Notes: generated by a model not told the origin, from the letters alone. A stretch of DNA of 55,039 nt from Hondaea fermentalgiana (GCA_014084085.1 NPFB01000005.1:674998-730036); one strand, 5' to 3'; positions 9,376 to 19,264 are shown, counted from the first letter of the stretch. Made by a program: numbers and translations.

Positions 9376-10965
9376 CTTCTTGTTTTTGCGGTAGTGTTGG
9401 TCTTGGTGGTGGTCTTAGTGGTGGTCTTGGTGGTGGTGGTTCTGGTGGTCCTGCTTCACGCGCAGCGCAGCGCAACGTAGCGCAGCGCGGGCGTACACGG
9501 AGCGTGTGCGCTCGCTCGCTCGCGAGGCTACCGAATCGATCGCTAATGCGGGCCCTGGACTTTCCGCAGGTCAGCACCGGCTTGGCCGCACGGAAGCGAC
9601 AGGTACGCTGCGGTCCACGCGGGGGCGGCGCAGGCCCTGCTCTCCCCTCCGGCGCGCTCGCGCGCAACGTCTGTGGCCGAAGGCGTCCCGTGCGCTCGCT
9701 CGAATCCGGTTTGGCGAAGTGTCTTGCGCCGGCGAATCGGCGAATCCAAGTGGGCACCGGGGGTACTTGGAGAACCGGAGTTTCGCCGGTGCCTGCCTTC
9801 GAGGTGTCTGTCTCATCATGCGCGCCATGGTGACAAACAAGCGCACAGGTCCCAGGCCGCCATCTTCAACCAGGACGCTTTACAGTGGCCCCTGATGCTC
9901 CAGTCTAGATGACCAATCCTAATACCGTGGACGCTGGTCGCTCGTGCCAGGAAACCAACTCTCGAGCGGAGACGAGGGACCGGCTTGTCGGTCGGAGGGA
10001 GTGGAGGAGAGCCGGACGAGAAAGACGGTCACGCGGAACTTGCCGCGCCTGACTAACTGTAAAGTTTGGGAAGGAAGGGTATAGCACAGGACGGTGGGGT
10101 GTCACAAGAGACCGTCGCGAGCATCGCGAAGCGACGGCGACTAGGGCCAGGCGCAGTTCCGTGTTGGTTGAAAAACCTTTAGCTGAAACGATCAAGGAAA
10201 AAGGAGAAATGTCTTGTGTTTTTTGGTCTTGCAGGCAACCAACTGCACAGCGAGAAATTTGACTTTCTGAAAGCCAATCAAAACGGTTATTTGAAAAAGC
10301 AAGCTAGAAAGAGGGTGAATCATAATGCCGTGTCCCGGCGCTGAGGCGTCAAGCGGCTTTGTAAGAAAGAAACAAATGAAAAAAACGACCCACATTTGAA
10401 GTGCGCGGCGCCCTTTGGCTTTACAAAAGCTAATCACAAAGAGGGAGAACGGCTGTGCGTCAGTATAGTCCATGTCACGCTCACTTCTAGTTTCTGAGTC
10501 CAGCATGCAATGGCAACTCGAAACAGAAGAAATCAACCCGTGTACCGCACTCGCTCGCATTTATCACTTTCATTTATCGCTCGCATTTATCGCATATTGA
10601 CATCTCAAACTGGACTCTGGTCTACTTGCGTATACCGTGCCTTCGCCAACCATTCTGCACAGGAAAAGTTTCACGGACCCCCCCTTCCCCCTCCTCTTTT
10701 CACCCTCTCTTCAAGCACTCTTCGTGTCGCCAAGATCCCTTTCAACTACTTTTCGACAAACTGAAAATGCTTTACTTTGCTTTGAGTCGTTCACATCCTC
10801 TCACATCGGCCTGCAATCTACAGTTGAGAAGCGAACATCACTGGCCTGGGAACTGTCGCCGCCCTTTTGTCGCTCGCATCCCGTGCCGTGTCCCACAACA
10901 CCCTACGCCAAAATGCCATCCCACCAGCCGCAAGAATTGCACTGCAGGCACCCCCGATCGCGTCG
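9376..10965. promoter_or_regulatory. Long divergent intergenic region (CHMP2 / membrane-protein gene)
   Basis: The 1.59 kb between two divergent starts contain an imperfect GGT/CTT-rich minisatellite (9398-9455), a GCGCAGC-type repeat (9461-9490) and a pyrimidine-rich run (10675-10715, C6 and CT tracts). Several short ORFs exist on both strands. None has a recognisable domain, so I call no gene here. Confidence 0.45.
9396..9455. repeat. Imperfect TTGGTGGTGGTC minisatellite
   Basis: Four to five degenerate units built from GGTGGTCTT, just upstream of the CHMP2 start codon and so probably in its 5' UTR or promoter. Confidence 0.7.
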
Positions 10966-13104
10966 ATGGACGCAAAAGGCAAACGCACTGGCCGGTCGTG
11001 GCGCGCCGCCTCCCCTCGGCAAGCGCGTCCTGGGGCTTTGGGGGTAGCCGCTGCTGGCGGACAGTTGCGGCGCCCGCGCTTGGTCCCGGACCCGGGCCAG
11101 ACCTTTTGCGAGCCCTGCACCATGTCATGCGATCTGCTCCAGACATGCGATCGAAGGTGGCTCTCCGGCCACGAGGCCGCAGAACCCCTTCTCTGCGCTG
11201 GGCCGGGCCGAGCCGGCACGATGCTCCGCAGGTCGCGGCGCGGCAGTCTCGCAGCGGCGGCAGCGCCCAAGACCCTGGCCTCGCAAAAGCCGACGGCCTC
11301 GAGACCCAAGGCTGATGTCGAGGGTTCCGAGGGCCCCGTTCAGCCCAGCTCGCACGAGCCGGCCAAGGTCTTGGGAAGGCTGCGCAAACGCAGTATGATC
11401 ATCAAGGGCAAGAGCGTGCGCAAGCGCCGCGAAAGCAAAACCCCGGAAGACGCCCAGCCCACGAACAACAGCGGCCCGACCAAGAAATCCAGGTCGAGCG
11501 TCTTGTTGAAAAGGTCCGCATCGTTTTCCTTTGCATCCATGCGGAAACGTGGACCGCCAGCGCAGAATGTGAGTCCGCACAATGCAGTCGCGGCTGCTCC
11601 CGCGCTGAGATCTTCGCGGTCGTTCTTGTCCATGTCGAGGCCTGCTGTCAAAGTGGTTTGCCCGGACAACGCGGCCCACGACGCGGTAAAGACCAAAACC
11701 TTGATAAAGACCCCCAAGGGCGGCGCGGCCGGCGGCGCACTTGGCGAGCTCTTGCGCATCGTCAAGGCACCCGAGACGGCCATCAATGCAGCAGGCGACG
11801 GCGTGGTCTGGGAAGCGAGCTTTGAGGCCACTTGGACGCGGGCACTTACCAAAGTTCTGCAGAACCAAGATCGCGCTTCTGTCTGTATCGCCTTTTTAGC
11901 GATACGCTCCATGCACACGCAGTGCGATGTTGAGCTTTCGGAGGAGCATCTCGCCACGTTTCTTTCTTGTGGTAAACTGCATAGCGATGAGATTGTCGCG
12001 GGTCCAGCACGCGAGACACTTCTCACAACGCTACTGCGAGAGTCGCCGCCGCCGCTGCAGGTCATTGAGCGCCTTCTCAAATTCACGAGCAACGAAGTGG
12101 CCATCAATCCCCAGAAGCGAGATCACAGCGGTCAGACTGCTTTGCAGGTTTTTGTACAAAGGGTCTGCGAGGAAGACTTTTTCCACGCGTATCTTGCGCT
12201 CGGAGAGAACCCCTCGTTTACCACCGAGGTACTTTGCATCCTCGTGCATCTCGAAAAGGCTGGTTTCTTTGCGTGCGTGGACACGACCGAGCTACGTAGT
12301 ATGGAAAATAAACTCACCGTGGCGGTTGAGCGCTGTCAGATGCAGCTTCGCTCCCTCCGAGACGACGCAACAATTCGGAGCCACGTTGACTCGCTGCGCC
12401 AGATGCAGCCTTGGGATCGAGCCACCTTGCATGCGCAAAATCGCATTGCGCGATCCTTTCAACTTGCTCTCAAGTACCACGCGGAGGAGGTCAAAGCTCG
12501 TGGCATCAAGGTCTTGGCACTTCTTGGGCAGATTCGCAACGTTTTCACCGAGCGACTTCGGAAACGGACCCCCAAACCAACGATACCACCCGTGTTGCCA
12601 AAGGATGAGGAAACGGGCACCACAATCGGTACAGCGCGAGAAGCAAAACTTTGTTCGGAGTCAACTAACGAGCATGTGAAAATGGAGAAATCTTCGTCTG
12701 CGTTTTTCCAGCATGCACCAAGTCTTGCCCTGGGTCTTTTGACGCTTTGGGAGTTGATTCGCCGTGCTGTTCTTGCTATGCAGATTTGCGAGAGTTCAGG
12801 GGCAAAGTCGCGGCCGTGTCGATCCGAGGAACAATCACTCGCGCTCGTCGGTATCGTCCTCTGTTTCTTGCTCATGGTGTCAGCCATTTCCGCGGTGTGG
12901 TACGTTCGAGCTCACAAAATTGCCACCGTCATCATGGCAGCATTCACTGCACAGAGTGCTGCCCAATGGTGGGCCGGTAGCCTTGTCGACGGTCTCCGTA
13001 TGGTCATCTATGTGGCGATCGCGATCCAGTGCTGCGAGACCTGGCCTACTTTTGGATCCGTGCCAATCCGAATTCGAACTTTTCTGCAAAAAAGACTGGG
13101 TTAG
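10966..13104 (+). CDS. Unknown protein with C-terminal transmembrane segments, 712 aa
   Basis: The frame is open further upstream, but the first ATG in it is at 10966 (MDAKGKRTG), which I take as the start. The next ATGs at 11122 and 11221 are alternatives. The first about 250 residues are basic, Ser/Ala/Pro-rich and probably disordered. A helical domain (about 270-560) contains an isolated ankyrin-like segment RDHSGQTALQVFV and alternating amphipathic helices. The last about 110 residues hold three or four hydrophobic helices, including ALVGIVLCFLLMVSAISAVW, and end in a short basic tail. That makes a cytosolic N terminus with a C-terminal membrane bundle likely. No channel or transporter signature is recognised. 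Confidence 0.75.
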   Translation: MDAKGKRTGRSWRAASPRQARPGALGVAAAGGQLRRPRLVPDPGQTFCEPCTMSCDLLQTCDRRWLSGHEAAEPLLCAGPGRAGTMLRRSRRGSLAAAAAPKTLASQKPTASRPKADVEGSEGPVQPSSHEPAKVLGRLRKRSMIIKGKSVRKRRESKTPEDAQPTNNSGPTKKSRSSVLLKRSASFSFASMRKRGPPAQNVSPHNAVAAAPALRSSRSFLSMSRPAVKVVCPDNAAHDAVKTKTLIKTPKGGAAGGALGELLRIVKAPETAINAAGDGVVWEASFEATWTRALTKVLQNQDRASVCIAFLAIRSMHTQCDVELSEEHLATFLSCGKLHSDEIVAGPARETLLTTLLRESPPPLQVIERLLKFTSNEVAINPQKRDHSGQTALQVFVQRVCEEDFFHAYLALGENPSFTTEVLCILVHLEKAGFFACVDTTELRSMENKLTVAVERCQMQLRSLRDDATIRSHVDSLRQMQPWDRATLHAQNRIARSFQLALKYHAEEVKARGIKVLALLGQIRNVFTERLRKRTPKPTIPPVLPKDEETGTTIGTAREAKLCSESTNEHVKMEKSSSAFFQHAPSLALGLLTLWELIRRAVLAMQICESSGAKSRPCRSEEQSLALVGIVLCFLLMVSAISAVWYVRAHKIATVIMAAFTAQSAAQWWAGSLVDGLRMVIYVAIAIQCCETWPTFGSVPIRIRTFLQKRLG

Positions 13105-13381
13105 CGCCGATGCGCTTGGACAATCGCCGAGCAACATCTCCCCAGTTTGGAAGAAATGGTCACCAACTTGCAAGAGAGGTCACATAATAGTGATAGAACG
13201 TGACAATGAACTATACTGAGCCTTTGTAGAGCTTGGGAAAATCTTTACATGTGACGCGCGTTAGTTCGGGGGCCATCTTGGCGCGCTTGGACAGCCTAAT
13301 CGTTTCCGACTTGCAAGAAAAAAGGTCACCCACTTGCAAGGGAGGTGACATAGAAATGGGGAAACGTGACATTGGACTATT
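13105..13381. other. Convergent intergenic region containing a duplicated gene end
   Basis: The 277 bases between the stop of the membrane-protein gene and the stop of the GlpA-like gene carry a degenerate copy of the GlpA-like 3' end. Three ACTTGCAAG-centred repeats lie at about 13166, 13309 and 13331. Confidence 0.7.
13158..13293 (-). pseudogene. Tandem duplicate of the 3' end of the GlpA-like gene (last ~20 codons plus 3' UTR)
   Basis: This segment aligns with 13324-13450, offset by about 160 bases. Shared blocks include GGTCACC-ACTTGCAAG, AACGTGACA, TAGAGCTTGG, TCTTTAC and GACGCG. Read on the minus strand in the corresponding frame, it encodes a 20-residue stretch (KRAKMAPELT and onward) of which 12 residues match the last 20 residues of the intact protein (KRVKSAPEPA and onward). 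It continues for a few more codons to its own stop. It lies directly downstream of the functional stop codon. It may be the relic of a partial tandem duplication, or the remains of a second full copy. Confidence 0.8.
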
Positions 13382-14848
13382 TTAGAGCTTGGAGAGGTCT
13401 TTACGTGCGACGCGTGCTGGTTCTGGGGCCGACTTCACACGCTTTGGTACGTCTTGAAAGGAGACGTCATTGTCAAGCTCTTGCGCAACAATTTCGGCGA
13501 CTTCGGCACGACAGCGTGCGCCTTGGCAATGGCCCATGCCAGCGCGAGTTCGCCACTTGACGGAGTCAGTCGAAGTGATGGGAATACCAGCTTGACGAAT
13601 GGCCTGACGAATTGCACCGCGACTTATTTGCTCGCAGGTACAGACGATTTCTTTATCGCTCTCCGAAGGGTTGACGCCGAGGTCAAGCTGTCTGACGGGA
13701 TGACGTCGCGAAGGCTGAAAGTTGTCCTTCTTTTCCAGCGCAAGACCGGCACCCTGCAGAATTTCGCGAACCATCTCGGCAATCGCTGGCGAGCTCGTGA
13801 GACCCGGGCTCTCGATTGCGGCAACATGCACAAAACGAGGAACTTTCGTGTCTTCCTCGATCATGAAATCACTCCGCGGACCACGCGCGCGAAGACCTGA
13901 AAAGGTGGTGAGGTTCTCGCGCGTATCAAGGTGAGGCACAGAACGACGCGCGGCCCAGGCCACGTAAGCGAGTTCACTCATGTCTGTGGACTTGTCGAGT
14001 TTGTCTTGCTGTTCTGAGGCAGATGGACCAAGGAGCAGCGCGCCAGCAAACGTCGGTGACACAAGAATTCCTTTTCCCCAACGTACTGTTGGTGTCTGAA
14101 AAATGACTCGCGAAGCCATGTGCCCCTGCGACTTTTCGAGCAAAATGTACTGGCCTTTGCGGGGCAGAATCTTATAAGAGAGCCCTGCGCCGGCCATGCG
14201 GGCGATTTCGTCCGAGAAGAGGCCAGCGGCGTTAACGACAAAGTCTGCATCGACAGTGTATCCAGAGCGGGTCTCAATCCGAAAAATCGGCGAGCCGCCG
14301 CGCAGCGGTCTCAGTCGCTCGATGCCAGTCACCTCCGCGCCGACATGCACCTCGACACCATTGGCCATGGCGTTTTCGGCCAGCGCATAGCAGTATTCGT
14401 AAGGGGACACAATGCCCGCCGTGGGGCAGTGCAGTGCAGCTTTGACACCGACGCTGACGTGAGGCTCCATTTCACGCACTTGTTTGCCATCAATGATTTC
14501 GAGGTCATTGACGCCATTGAGACGGCCATTTTCTGCAAGCTTTTCGAGATCCTTCACTTCTAGATCTGTAAAGGCGAGCACGAGCGATCCGATTTCGCGA
14601 TACCCAAAGTTGAGCTCTTGGTCCAATTGTGCGAACTTGCGGTTGCCTCGGCGACTCAGCTTGCTTTTCAAAGTCCCGTGTTTGGCGTCATAGCCGCCGT
14701 GCACGATGCCCGAGTTTGCCTTGGTCGCGCCTTGCGAGAGGTCGTCTTCCTTTTCCAAAAGGACCACGCGCGCCCCAGAGAACTTGCTCAGCTCTCTTGC
14801 AATGGCGCATCCTACCGCGCCGCCGCCCACCACGGCCACCGTCGGCAT
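13382..14848 (-). CDS. FAD-dependent oxidoreductase, GlpA-like, with C-terminal BFD-type [2Fe-2S] domain
   Basis: A 488-aa flavoprotein of the DAO/glycerol-3-phosphate dehydrogenase superfamily. The N terminus starts directly in the Rossmann FAD motif (VVGGGAVGCAIAREL, residues 6-20) with no targeting leader, so it is probably cytosolic. The substrate-domain hallmark GATKANSGIVHGGYD is at about 40-54. The C-terminal 86 residues form a BFD-like Fe-S domain with cysteines at 403, 405, 441 and 446 (C-x-C-x35-C-x4-C). This architecture is known from anaerobic-type GlpA proteins of bacteria such as clostridia, where the likely substrates are sn-glycerol 3-phosphate or 2-hydroxy acids. L-2-hydroxyglutarate dehydrogenase is an alternative, but it usually lacks the BFD tail. 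No GlpB or GlpC partner is nearby. A bacterial origin by transfer is plausible. The 3' end is partly duplicated downstream. Confidence 0.88.
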   Translation of the reverse strand: MPTVAVVGGGAVGCAIARELSKFSGARVVLLEKEDDLSQGATKANSGIVHGGYDAKHGTLKSKLSRRGNRKFAQLDQELNFGYREIGSLVLAFTDLEVKDLEKLAENGRLNGVNDLEIIDGKQVREMEPHVSVGVKAALHCPTAGIVSPYEYCYALAENAMANGVEVHVGAEVTGIERLRPLRGGSPIFRIETRSGYTVDADFVVNAAGLFSDEIARMAGAGLSYKILPRKGQYILLEKSQGHMASRVIFQTPTVRWGKGILVSPTFAGALLLGPSASEQQDKLDKSTDMSELAYVAWAARRSVPHLDTRENLTTFSGLRARGPRSDFMIEEDTKVPRFVHVAAIESPGLTSSPAIAEMVREILQGAGLALEKKDNFQPSRRHPVRQLDLGVNPSESDKEIVCTCEQISRGAIRQAIRQAGIPITSTDSVKWRTRAGMGHCQGARCRAEVAEIVAQELDNDVSFQDVPKRVKSAPEPARVARKDLSKL

Positions 14849-15142
14849 CGTCTCCTCGCGAAGCGTCCGAGGTCCGTCCCTGGCAGTCTTAGCTTTGCCT
14901 CTTTTCGTTTTTGCACAGAGAGAGAGAGAACGTGCATTTCAGTCACAAGAAAGGAAAGAGCTCGAACCCGAGCTCGAGCGAGAAGTGCGAGCTGTCGGCT
15001 CGCGACAGCGCGCGACAGCTCGCGACAGCTCAACGCATGCTTGCTTACTTTGAGTCAGCACTGGCCAAAGTGGATGTCGGTAGGTTATGCATGAAGGGAC
15101 GCAAGAGCTTGATGAAGCGAGAACAGAAACTTCGATCTTTGT

Positions 15143-15178
15143 TCAAGTCTTTGTGAGACGTCAAGTCTTTGTGAGACG
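15143..15178. repeat. Perfect 18-bp tandem duplication
   Basis: TCAAGTCTTTGTGAGACG occurs twice head to tail with no mismatch, in the upstream region of the GlpA-like gene. Confidence 0.95.
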
Positions 15179-15621
15179 CCGTCGCTGCGTTTCGAATAGG
15201 CTTCAAGCAAAATATTGCAAATCCATTCAAGCCTTGAGTCGCCTTGAACGCAATGTATACTTGTGTCAAGCCTACGTCTGATTGAGCTTCCTGGATCATT
15301 ATTGCCGGCATCCTCGTATCGACACGCTTCGCTTAGGCGCCAGCAACCAGCCTACTACTCCTGCTGCTTGCCAAAGAAAAACCCTGTCATCAGCGTTGTC
15401 ATTTTCCTAGCCGGCCAAGCCAGCCACGCCAGCCACTGCCACTGCCAGCCACTGGTAGCCAGAAGTCGAGAGCAGCCGTCTGCCAACACCAAGCTCAAGA
15501 ATCCCTCCCACTGTCTTCCTGTGTGGTATAACAAAAGCAACCCAAAGCTCGGAGAGACTCTATGCCTTCGGCGCCTCCTTCTCGGCTCCCGAGCGCAGTC
15601 TTCGGGGTCGCGTCCCGGCAG

Positions 15622-15664
<43 letters not shown>
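15622..15664. repeat. (CTTT)n microsatellite
   Basis: Forty-three bases of uninterrupted CTTT repeat, followed immediately by a short (GCTC/GCTT)n tract to about 15697. Confidence 0.97.
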
Positions 15665-15983
15665 GTCCTCGCTCGCTCGCTCGCTTGCTTGCCTGCTTGA
15701 TCTCGACGGTTACGCTGCTCCCGCAATTTTCAATACATACAAAAGTAGCTTTGCTTCGATTACAACCTAGTAGATTTCTCATACCCAATTTGTTTTGTCC
15801 GCAATGTCTCAATACAAATAAGTATGATTGCAAAACCTAAGTGGTAGCAAAGTAAGAGCGCGGCTCGGGCGGCACGACTTCTTCTCCTTTTCTCCTTTTT
15901 CCGGGCAGACCGACAAGGAAACAGCCGCAGCAGCCGCAGCAGCAGCAGGAGCGCAGCAGCACCGCCGCCGCTGACCGCCGCGC

Positions 15984-16083
15984 NNNNNNNNNNNNNNNNN
16001 NNNNNNNNNNNNNNNNNNNNNNNNNNNNNNNNNNNNNNNNNNNNNNNNNNNNNNNNNNNNNNNNNNNNNNNNNNNNNNNNNNN
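15984..16083. other. Assembly gap, 100 N
   Basis: Exactly 100 N flanked by GCC/GCA triplet-rich sequence. This is the conventional placeholder for a gap of unknown size. Confidence 0.98.
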
Positions 16084-16594
16084 GCCGCCGCAGAGCCCGC
16101 CGCCGCCGAGCCCGAGACCCTCGCCGCCGCCCTCCTCCCTGCCGCCTCCGCGGCCGCCCTTGCCGCCCTCGCCGCCAGGGCCGGCCGGGACCGCCGCGAG
16201 GACGGAGCTCGTCATCGCCATCGCCGACAAACCGTCGTCGCCGGCGAGCAAAGTCCGCTCGACTCGGCTCGGCTCGACTCGCGGGCGCTCCCAGAGAGAG
16301 AGGGAGAGTCCTCGGCGGGTCCGTGTCCTCGACGGCTCCGTGCGCGTGCACTCGACTGCTCGGACGGAGACGTGCCGGCGTGCAACTGCGCTTCCTCGCT
16401 CCTCGGCGACGACGCCGACGCAGACGCGGAGAAAGTCGACGACAAGAGCGAGCACCTCGATCTTGCAGGACAAGCCCACGAAACGCAACTTCGAACTCAG
16501 AGAGTGACAGCAGCAGGGAGAACAACACGTCAAAGGCGAGCACTTGCACAAAAGGAGCACTCAGTCGGGTCACTCCGCGAGCCAGACTCGCTAT

Positions 16595-18712
16595 ATGGCC
16601 AAGGTGCCTTCAGGGCTTGCAGCATCATCATCAGCTTTAGCCTTCGCAGCAAGCTTTGCCGCAAGGGCAGCAAGAGCGACAGGGTTTTATAAAGGAAGTT
16701 TTTCCCAGTCCACGCGAGCGCTCGCTCCTCTGGGAATTGCTCTTGCATTTCTCGTCTTTTATCGCAAAAGCGTTGCTTCGAAAGCTCTGCTGACTCTTCG
16801 CAGTCTGCTTGCTCACGCATCAAACTTACAGGCATCAAAGGTAAAGCGAGGACCTTGCTCCAAGGTCCTTCCAACTCCACCCAAAACGCAGGGTGTCAAG
16901 TGCCCCCGGGAGGGCGAAGTGGTCCCGGAGCTCGCGGCGACCAAGGGTCCGGCCGTGAGTGAGATCGAGTCCGAAGAAGAAGAGGCCAAGGAAGAAGACT
17001 CGGACCTCGACAAGGACTTCGACGACGAGCGGGACTCGCGCGTGGAAGAAGATCGCGATCTTTACAGCGACGACGAAGGAGAGCAAGGAGGAGAAACCGA
17101 CCGAGAGCAGCGCTTGATCGCTCCTCCTCAGGACCTCGGACTGCTTGCACGGATCAGCGAGCTTTGCTCGTTGTTTTTGGCCAAATATATGGACGTGTAC
17201 GAGCCCGTTGCGTTCAACACTCGTTCGCGCCAGCGTAAGCGCCGGGGCTCTTTAATTAAAGGGCTGAAAACGCCTGCGCGCAAGCCGCGGACCGCAAGGT
17301 CCAAATTCAAGGCCAAGTCTAAGTCGGCGATTGCTGCGGACGAGCTCGCTTCTCTCGCCAAGGAAAACGTCCTCGCGGTGTCGAACAACAACAATCAAGA
17401 AAACAGCGACATCGAGGCCGAGCGCAACGAGGTGAAGAAGCCTAAGCGTGTCGTAGGTTCCACCCGTGCTCGTGCATTGTCCAAGACTTCCAGCAAGGGC
17501 TCCGAGACGCGCGCCGTCGTTGGTATGGACACGCGCGCACCAGGCTCGGCCGCCCCTCTCCAAGACAGCAGCAACCTCACGTCAGTATCTCCATCTGCAT
17601 CTGCATCTGCATCTGCAACTACGCCCGCGTCAGCGTCTGTTCCCGCCCCGGAAGCACAGCCCGCCATCAGCGCCCACGAAAATGAAGGAGAAAACACATA
17701 CACTGCCGAAGTACCTGAGCCACAGGATCTGACTGCCCTCGAGAGCGACGCTGAGGCCGCAGAGCAGGGCGCCCGTCTTATCAGTCTTATCGAAAGTGCC
17801 GACTGGATTGACCAACACGAAGCAACCACGCTGCTGCGACGCCTGGTGACCTTTCACCCGCGTGAGACTGACACATTCATTGTACCTCGCCTGGAGCAGG
17901 TGCTCTTCTTCCTCAAGCAAGGTGTCGAGTCGCTTCGGTCTGCGCAGAGCCGCAATGCCCTGTACGCCATCGAAGCCTGCTTTCGTAGCCTGAAGCTACG
18001 TCTGGTTTTGGACAAGGACACTATGCAAGCTGTGATCGATCCGGTCATCAAAAAGTCTGTCAACGACAAACGCTTCATCGCTGCCGCCGGCGAGTCCGTT
18101 CTTGACGAAATGGTCGCCTCGGCCGCCACAACCTCTGTTTTGCAAGGCCTTCTTGCCCACTCCTCGAGCAGGAGTGCCAAGGTGTGCACTGTTGTTTCCA
18201 AGTACGCCACGCGCTGCCTGCGCAATCTCGTCAATGCGCAAAAGGCGCAGGTGTCGGGGACCAGCAGCGTCGTGGTGAATGGGTCGTCAACCTCGCAGAA
18301 GAATCCTCTCGACTCGGCTGAGCTTGCGCAGGCTCTCGTAAGCAGCTTTGCAGAACTGGAAAGTAGTCGTTCCGTAGATGCGAAAAAGCCTGCGCAGGCG
18401 AGCCTGCGCATTTTATACGAGACGCTCCGAAAGACTCGCTTTGAAGAAACAGCCAAGGCTGCACTATCGGCTGCCGATGCTGCTCGGGTTCTTGGCATCG
18501 TGCAGCGGCCGGTTCAACGCAACACCAAAAAACCTTCTCTCAAAGAGCTCATGGCCTTGAAACGTCGTGAGATGCAAAAGCAGCAGCAGGAGCAGGAACA
18601 GAATGGCCAGGAGCAATCGAGTGCCCTACCTGCTACGACCCTCGTCCTCGGCCCCGCCGTTGCACCGCCTTCTTCCAGCGCAAGCGAACGCTCTGGGTCT
18701 GCCGAGCGCTAG
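16595..18712 (+). CDS. TOG/CLASP-like helical-repeat protein, putative microtubule regulator
   Basis: The first ATG in the open frame is at 16595 (MAKVPSGL), giving about 705 aa; the frame is open a little further upstream but without ATG. An N-terminal Ala-rich stretch with a possible membrane segment (GIALAFLVFY, about 50-60) is followed by an acidic region (about 110-170), a basic Ser/Pro/Ala linker and then a helical domain (about 400-660). That domain has TOG-like features: LISLIESADWIDQHEATTLL, the repeated helix-turn-helix spacing, and NALYAIEACFRSL. TOG domains bind tubulin in CLASP, XMAP215 and TOGARAM proteins, and a single C-terminal TOG is most like the TOGARAM/CLASP side. The C-terminal tail is Gln-rich. 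Any link to cilia is inference. The possible N-terminal membrane segment is unusual for TOG proteins. Confidence 0.7.
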   Translation: MAKVPSGLAASSSALAFAASFAARAARATGFYKGSFSQSTRALAPLGIALAFLVFYRKSVASKALLTLRSLLAHASNLQASKVKRGPCSKVLPTPPKTQGVKCPREGEVVPELAATKGPAVSEIESEEEEAKEEDSDLDKDFDDERDSRVEEDRDLYSDDEGEQGGETDREQRLIAPPQDLGLLARISELCSLFLAKYMDVYEPVAFNTRSRQRKRRGSLIKGLKTPARKPRTARSKFKAKSKSAIAADELASLAKENVLAVSNNNNQENSDIEAERNEVKKPKRVVGSTRARALSKTSSKGSETRAVVGMDTRAPGSAAPLQDSSNLTSVSPSASASASATTPASASVPAPEAQPAISAHENEGENTYTAEVPEPQDLTALESDAEAAEQGARLISLIESADWIDQHEATTLLRRLVTFHPRETDTFIVPRLEQVLFFLKQGVESLRSAQSRNALYAIEACFRSLKLRLVLDKDTMQAVIDPVIKKSVNDKRFIAAAGESVLDEMVASAATTSVLQGLLAHSSSRSAKVCTVVSKYATRCLRNLVNAQKAQVSGTSSVVVNGSSTSQKNPLDSAELAQALVSSFAELESSRSVDAKKPAQASLRILYETLRKTRFEETAKAALSAADAARVLGIVQRPVQRNTKKPSLKELMALKRREMQKQQQEQEQNGQEQSSALPATTLVLGPAVAPPSSSASERSGSAER

Positions 18713-19264
18713 CTATAGCTATAGCTAGCTTTTCGAGCCAATGTAGCCAGAGATATATCCAACTCGCTGCTACACCTCCTTCTCATCTTTCTCTCCCTCG
18801 TCTCCACTTTTTTCTCCAAAAGAAATAGCGTTTTTGCGCTGTCACATTTCCTCTGCGCTGGCTGCTCTGCTCTCTCGGCTAGATTTTGCTTGTGTGTCGG
18901 CTTCCAAATCAAATCCAGGCCCTCGCAAGATATGGCCGGTGGCCCAAGGATTCAATGGATGTAATTGCGGCAACTGCCTTTCGTCTGCACACTCACACCT
19001 CTCCGCGTGGAAAAACAAAGACCGAGGCGCAAGTCCAGCATGTGGGCCATTCGTTGCCTGGCGTCATTGCAAGCTGTGAGGCCGTGAGCAGCGCGCGTGC
19101 GCACGCGCGTGCTCCTCGGTCACTCCTCGGTCACCAGTCGCTAGTTTCTGCGACCGTGGAGGGCGCGAAGGAATGCACGAACACGTACATTTTCTGACTG
19201 ATCTTGCTACTTTTCTCTTTCATGATTTTCTTCTTGCTATGATCATATTTTTCACTCCTTATAT
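18713..19264. other. Convergent intergenic region
   Basis: The 552 bases between two convergent stops begin with GCTATA repeats right after the TOG-like stop. They also contain an 18-bp perfect palindrome (19092-19109, CGCGCGTGCGCACGCGCG) and an 11-bp tandem (CTCCTCGGTCA twice, 19112-19133). No gene is seen. Confidence 0.5.

Larger units (their letters stand above)
14849..16594. promoter_or_regulatory. Long divergent intergenic region with an assembly gap
   Basis: The 1.75 kb between two divergent starts contain a 10-bp triplicate CGCGACAGCT-type repeat (15000-15033), a perfect 18-bp tandem duplication (15143-15178), CCAGCCACTG-type repeats (15418-15465), a (CTTT)n tract and the 100-N gap. 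The flanks of the gap are CCG/GCC/CAG-rich and open in several frames at once. I cannot support a gene, though an exon could be hidden in the gap. Confidence 0.4.

Noticed and set aside
10192..10560. 122-codon minus-strand frame in the CHMP2 upstream region
   Set aside because: It has a short hydrophobic translation with no homology I recognise and is flanked by non-coding-like sequence.
13105..13381. Triple ACTTGCAAG repeats as a possible CRISPR-like array
   Set aside because: Repeats are short, degenerate and unequally spaced. They are explained by the tandem duplication of a eukaryotic gene end.
15760..16573. Open frames crossing the first N gap on both strands
   Set aside because: They depend on an arbitrary gap length and on triplet-rich flanks. 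No domain is visible.
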